Positions 61,515 through 64,000 of a stretch of 64,000 nt of DNA are shown here, piece after piece (position 1 is the stretch's first letter; every line of letters begins with the position of its first letter). A program made the position numbers and the translations under genes. Under the pieces are notes generated by a model, which was given only the letters and a program-made list of their open reading frames with translations, did not search any database and was not told the origin of the DNA. The stretch lies in the NCBI GenBank assembly GCA_023238725.1, contig CM041551.1, positions 4,487,259 to 4,551,258 on the forward strand, written 5' to 3'. The DNA comes from Scortum barcoo (lineage: Eukaryota; Chordata; Actinopteri; Centrarchiformes; Terapontidae).

Positions 61515-64000
61515 TCATTTTCCTTCATATTTGGGATTGACCACAGTCGTGACAGCACTTTTGTAGATGGGATTTTCACCCTGGAAAGCCAAAAATTAAA
61601 GTTAAAATCATGTCGTTATTAATCAGTCATCTGATGTTGTTGTTAGATTTACTGACACATTCACCAAATCACACAGAAACAAATGGGTTACTGTGAGTTA
61701 TAAGAATACAACATCGTCATTTACTGTACCTGTAATTCATGTAACTCACACTTAGCACACAGCCATGCTCTTATGCACATGACAATAACATAACAAATGA
61801 TCATATATAAAGAACCGGGAAGTACAAATCTTGATATATAGATGGTATATTGAAAACATAACATACTTACCAGGAAAGTTTTTGGTATTTGTACCCTGAA
61901 GACAATTAAGATCCTACAACACTCAACATGTTCAGCTGTTTTCAGTCACAGCACACTCATGCTTTCTTTTTCACCAGCTATGAAGACTACTCATCATAAG
62001 GTCTCACTTTTTTATACGCTTACTTGATTATTTTAAAAGACAGGTGAAATAAAGAAAAAGTAGGAGCTGTGTGAAATTACGACACACATAAACAGCCCAT
62101 GCAGGAAAGTGAAGTGAAAAGGAAAAGAAATACAAACTTAAAGGGCAGCAGCTTTACGTCCATAGTTTGGGTTCTGGAACTGATTGATAGGACTCTTGTA
62201 TATGGGGTTTTCTTGCTACAGGTAGAGAGCGAGGACAGAATGAAGTTCAGCAGGCAGAAAACAGAACAGGACAAAAAATAATAAAGCAGAAAGCATAAAG
62301 GGAGAAAAGTGTGATTAAAGTCCAGTGAGAGCAATGAAAGGAAGACAATGTGAGAAACAGAAGGTGAGAGATGAAGTCTGGATATTCAACCTTGTTCACA
62401 AGGATCGTTACTCTTGATCAAAAACCCCTCTTTCTTTCCTCATGTTTTGTAATCTTTTTACCGTTTTGAAGGCGTACAGAATAATATTCATGAGAATTCC
62501 GCAACAATACTTAAAAAAGACAACTCAGTTGACAAGTTTTATCATTCTGGAGATGAAAAAAGTTTTCATGTCTGACTCTTTCCACACTAACAAAACCTCC
62601 ATCTCAGATATAAACATGCTGATGGCAAATGGCTTTAAACAGGGCATATATCAAATATCAACAAAAATGTGGATCATCCCTACACTTGACTGAGCTCTAT
62701 GACTTTCTAACAAGAAAGCAAAAAAGGCATTTCTAAGAGATAAGGAAACATTGCTAAATTTGCTCTAATTTAAGCATGAGCCAGCACTCCCAGATCGAGT
62801 GAAACCTGAAACTGATGTCTATTTTAACTGACTTTAACTTAGTGATCACTTTAGGATATGGATAAGTTGGTGTGGTCGCAACCAACAGAGCCTGGGAAGG
62901 AGTTCATACAGTATCTTTGAAATTCCTTGTGGATGCATTGCCTTATTATCATGTCAGGAAACCCAGGTTAGAGGGAGCTTCACTTAGAGTCTCTCATTTC
63001 TTAAAATCAAAAGGAGCCATATGTTTCCCTGCCCATGGTAATAAGAAGGACCCCAACATACTGGCGAAGCACTGATCAGGAACATCTGCATCATCAAACC
63101 TACGCACACTCTTGGCATGACACTATTCCACCACTAGGTGGAAGAATATCATCGCACATGGGGTTGTGCCATAATATAGTATTCTGTTACATCGATGTTG
63201 GCTGATGATGCTACAGAGGGGAGGAAGCGAGGAGGGGAGGAGCTGTGGCCACATCCCGGAAAAAGTCCAGCTATGCTCAGAGTGCATAACATTCCCAAAA
63301 AAGTCCACACAGTCTGCAGCATTTTTCCTTTGTATTTTGAGCAGCACTCAAAAGCAACACATTTAATCTGTTTCTGCAGCTGTGAGACTGGAGAGAGTGC
63401 GAGCGAGACACTTTGTAATAATATCAACAGGTCTGCAAATGTCATCTGCTGCTAAGAACAACAAATGATCTTCACAAATCGATTCCCTGACAGCAACAGG
63501 CTTTGCAGAACAGCCAAACAACACCTGTTTTCCACATTGACATTACTCAACCAAACTTTTGCCAAAAATGTATCCTTCTCATCTTTCACAGAGCCACTCA
63601 CAGCTCCAGACACCCACCGTGTCCCATTTGGCGTTCATCTTCTCCTTCTCAAACTTGGCGAACTCTCTTCGGTCGTGGATGATCATCAGCAGCTTCCAGA
63701 TGAGCAGCAGGGCCAGGCCAATCAGGACGATGCCGGCGACCACGCCCGCCACGATGGGGATGATGTCAGGGCCGGCAGGGCAGTCTGAAACACAGCGGGG
63801 AGCAGCACAGTGTTTAGGCAGCTTCAAATAAGAGTGCAAAAATAACAAGACCATGTGAAAAACATACCATCACACGGCTGAGTGTGAATAAACAAATGAC
63901 CTATTTTTGCAACCCAGCCACCACAGCCCCTGTAATTAGCTTTCTCTGTAACAGAAACCCTCCACACCCTGGTCCATGTTAGCCCAGCTCTCTGCTTACC
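60310..64000 (-). CDS. itgb1: itgb1 (integrin beta-1), 3' end only, two alternative cytoplasmic tails
   Basis: Integrin beta-1 pairs with many alpha chains as a plasma-membrane receptor for matrix. Its cytoplasmic tail binds talin and kindlin. The window holds the last base of an upstream exon (64000), the transmembrane exon (63618-63784), a beta-1D-like tail exon (62138-62215) and the beta-1A tail exon (61515-61580), plus a 3' UTR. The transmembrane segment and beta-1A tail match the human protein as I remember it almost residue for residue. The extracellular part lies beyond the window. Teleosts often have two itgb1 copies; which one this is cannot be told here. Confidence 0.95.
60330..60335 (-). 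terminator. itgb1: candidate itgb1 poly(A) signal
   Basis: TTTATT on the + strand, AATAAA on the coding strand, about 1.2 kb past the stop. Other AT-rich variants lie close by. Confidence 0.45.
61515..61580 (-). CDS. itgb1: itgb1 terminal exon A (beta-1A tail)
   Basis: 66 nt after a GGCTTTCCAG acceptor, phase 0. It encodes GENPIYKSAVTTVVNPKYEG then K and stop (61515-61517). It contains the two NPxY motifs of the ubiquitous beta-1A tail, NPIY for talin and NPKY for kindlin. It joins in frame to the ACG|GTGGGT donor of the transmembrane exon. Confidence 0.97.
   Translation of the reverse strand, partial: GENPIYKSAVTTVVNPKYEGK
61581..62137 (-). other. itgb1: itgb1 intron between exons D and A
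   Basis: About 557 bp of AT-rich sequence. When exon D is skipped it is part of one larger intron. No exon is seen. Confidence 0.8.
62138..62215 (-). CDS. itgb1: itgb1 alternative exon D (beta-1D-type tail)
   Basis: 78 nt behind CTCTACCTGTAG. It encodes QENPIYKSPINQFQNPNYGR then KAAAL and stop (62138-62140). This matches the striated-muscle beta-1D tail of mammals (QENPIYKSPINNFKNPNYGR, from memory). It is in frame with the same upstream donor and carries its own stop, so inclusion replaces the beta-1A tail. Both NPxY motifs are kept. Confidence 0.93.
   Translation of the reverse strand, partial: QENPIYKSPINQFQNPNYGRKAAAL
62216..63617 (-). other. itgb1: itgb1 intron before exon D
   Basis: A 1.4-kb intron with a GTGGGT donor. 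Open frames on either strand (for example near 63149-63455) have no family resemblance. Nothing else is recognised. Confidence 0.8.
63618..63784 (-). CDS. itgb1: itgb1 transmembrane and juxtamembrane exon
   Basis: 167 nt, entered after one base of a split aspartate at TGTTTCAG. It encodes CPAGPDIIPIVAGVVAGIVL then IGLALLLIW (transmembrane helix), KLLMIIHDRREFAKFEKEKM and NAKWDT. It contains the HDRRE salt-bridge region and membrane-proximal talin contacts. No gap or substitution of note. Confidence 0.98.
63785..64000 (-). other. itgb1: short itgb1 intron and the last base of the previous exon
   Basis: The - strand opens with G|GTAAGC, so base 64000 is the final G of the preceding exon and 63785-63999 is a 215-bp intron. 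The split codon G|AC gives aspartate, in phase with the next exon. The window boundary cuts the gene here. Confidence 0.85.

Noticed and set aside
63149..63455. 98-codon and 86-codon frames inside an itgb1 intron
   Set aside because: Both strands open by chance, no family match, and the flanking exons splice correctly without them.

Overview
The window reads as nuclear DNA of a ray-finned (teleost) fish. Its genes have short exons with GT-AG introns. Their proteins are close to vertebrate families but not mammalian. Several dispersed repeats match families I recognise from teleost genomes, and microsatellites are common. I cannot name the species.

Three protein genes are supported. (1) mkx (mohawk, a TALE homeobox repressor) runs on the + strand from about 1 to 26,450. 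It has six coding exons (1561-1736, 4166-4325, 7070-7229, 10409-10786, 23544-23577, 23711-23919), including a 34-nt micro-exon behind a 12.8-kb intron. Joined, they give 371 residues, but only if one extra A in the last exon is discounted. (2) rab18 (small GTPase of the ER and lipid droplets) runs on the - strand, coding 58580 down to 50077 in seven exons. Four exons are clean. Exon 1 carries 11 surplus bases in the P-loop, exon 4 has +2, and exon 5 has +7 and +6. (3) The 3' part of itgb1 (integrin beta-1) is on the - strand from 64000 to about 60310. It holds the transmembrane/juxtamembrane exon and two alternative cytoplasmic ends, a beta-1D-type exon (62138-62215) and the beta-1A exon (61515-61580).

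Layout: 0-26 kb is mkx with long introns and no other gene. 26-48 kb is a gene-free interval between the convergent tails of mkx and rab18. It holds a ~3.2-kb tandem array (about 37.87-41.06 kb, ~174-bp unit with higher-order structure), a perfect 21-bp hairpin, a foldback element, an old teleost repeat and an AT/GT microsatellite. 48-58.8 kb is rab18. 58.8-60.3 kb is a short spacer with a non-LTR retrotransposon fragment and a Tc1/mariner relic. 60.3-64 kb is the itgb1 tail. Tail-to-tail mkx and rab18 is the arrangement I recall for human 10p12, so this looks like old vertebrate synteny. The three genes are not an operon and act in separate processes: tendon and connective-tissue transcription, ER/lipid-droplet traffic and cell adhesion.

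The main surprise is that two highly conserved genes carry base gains in coding exons while the surrounding exons are intact. These could be real lesions in a duplicated paralogue, or consensus errors in the assembly; the sequence alone cannot decide. I found no evidence for a wholly new biological system.
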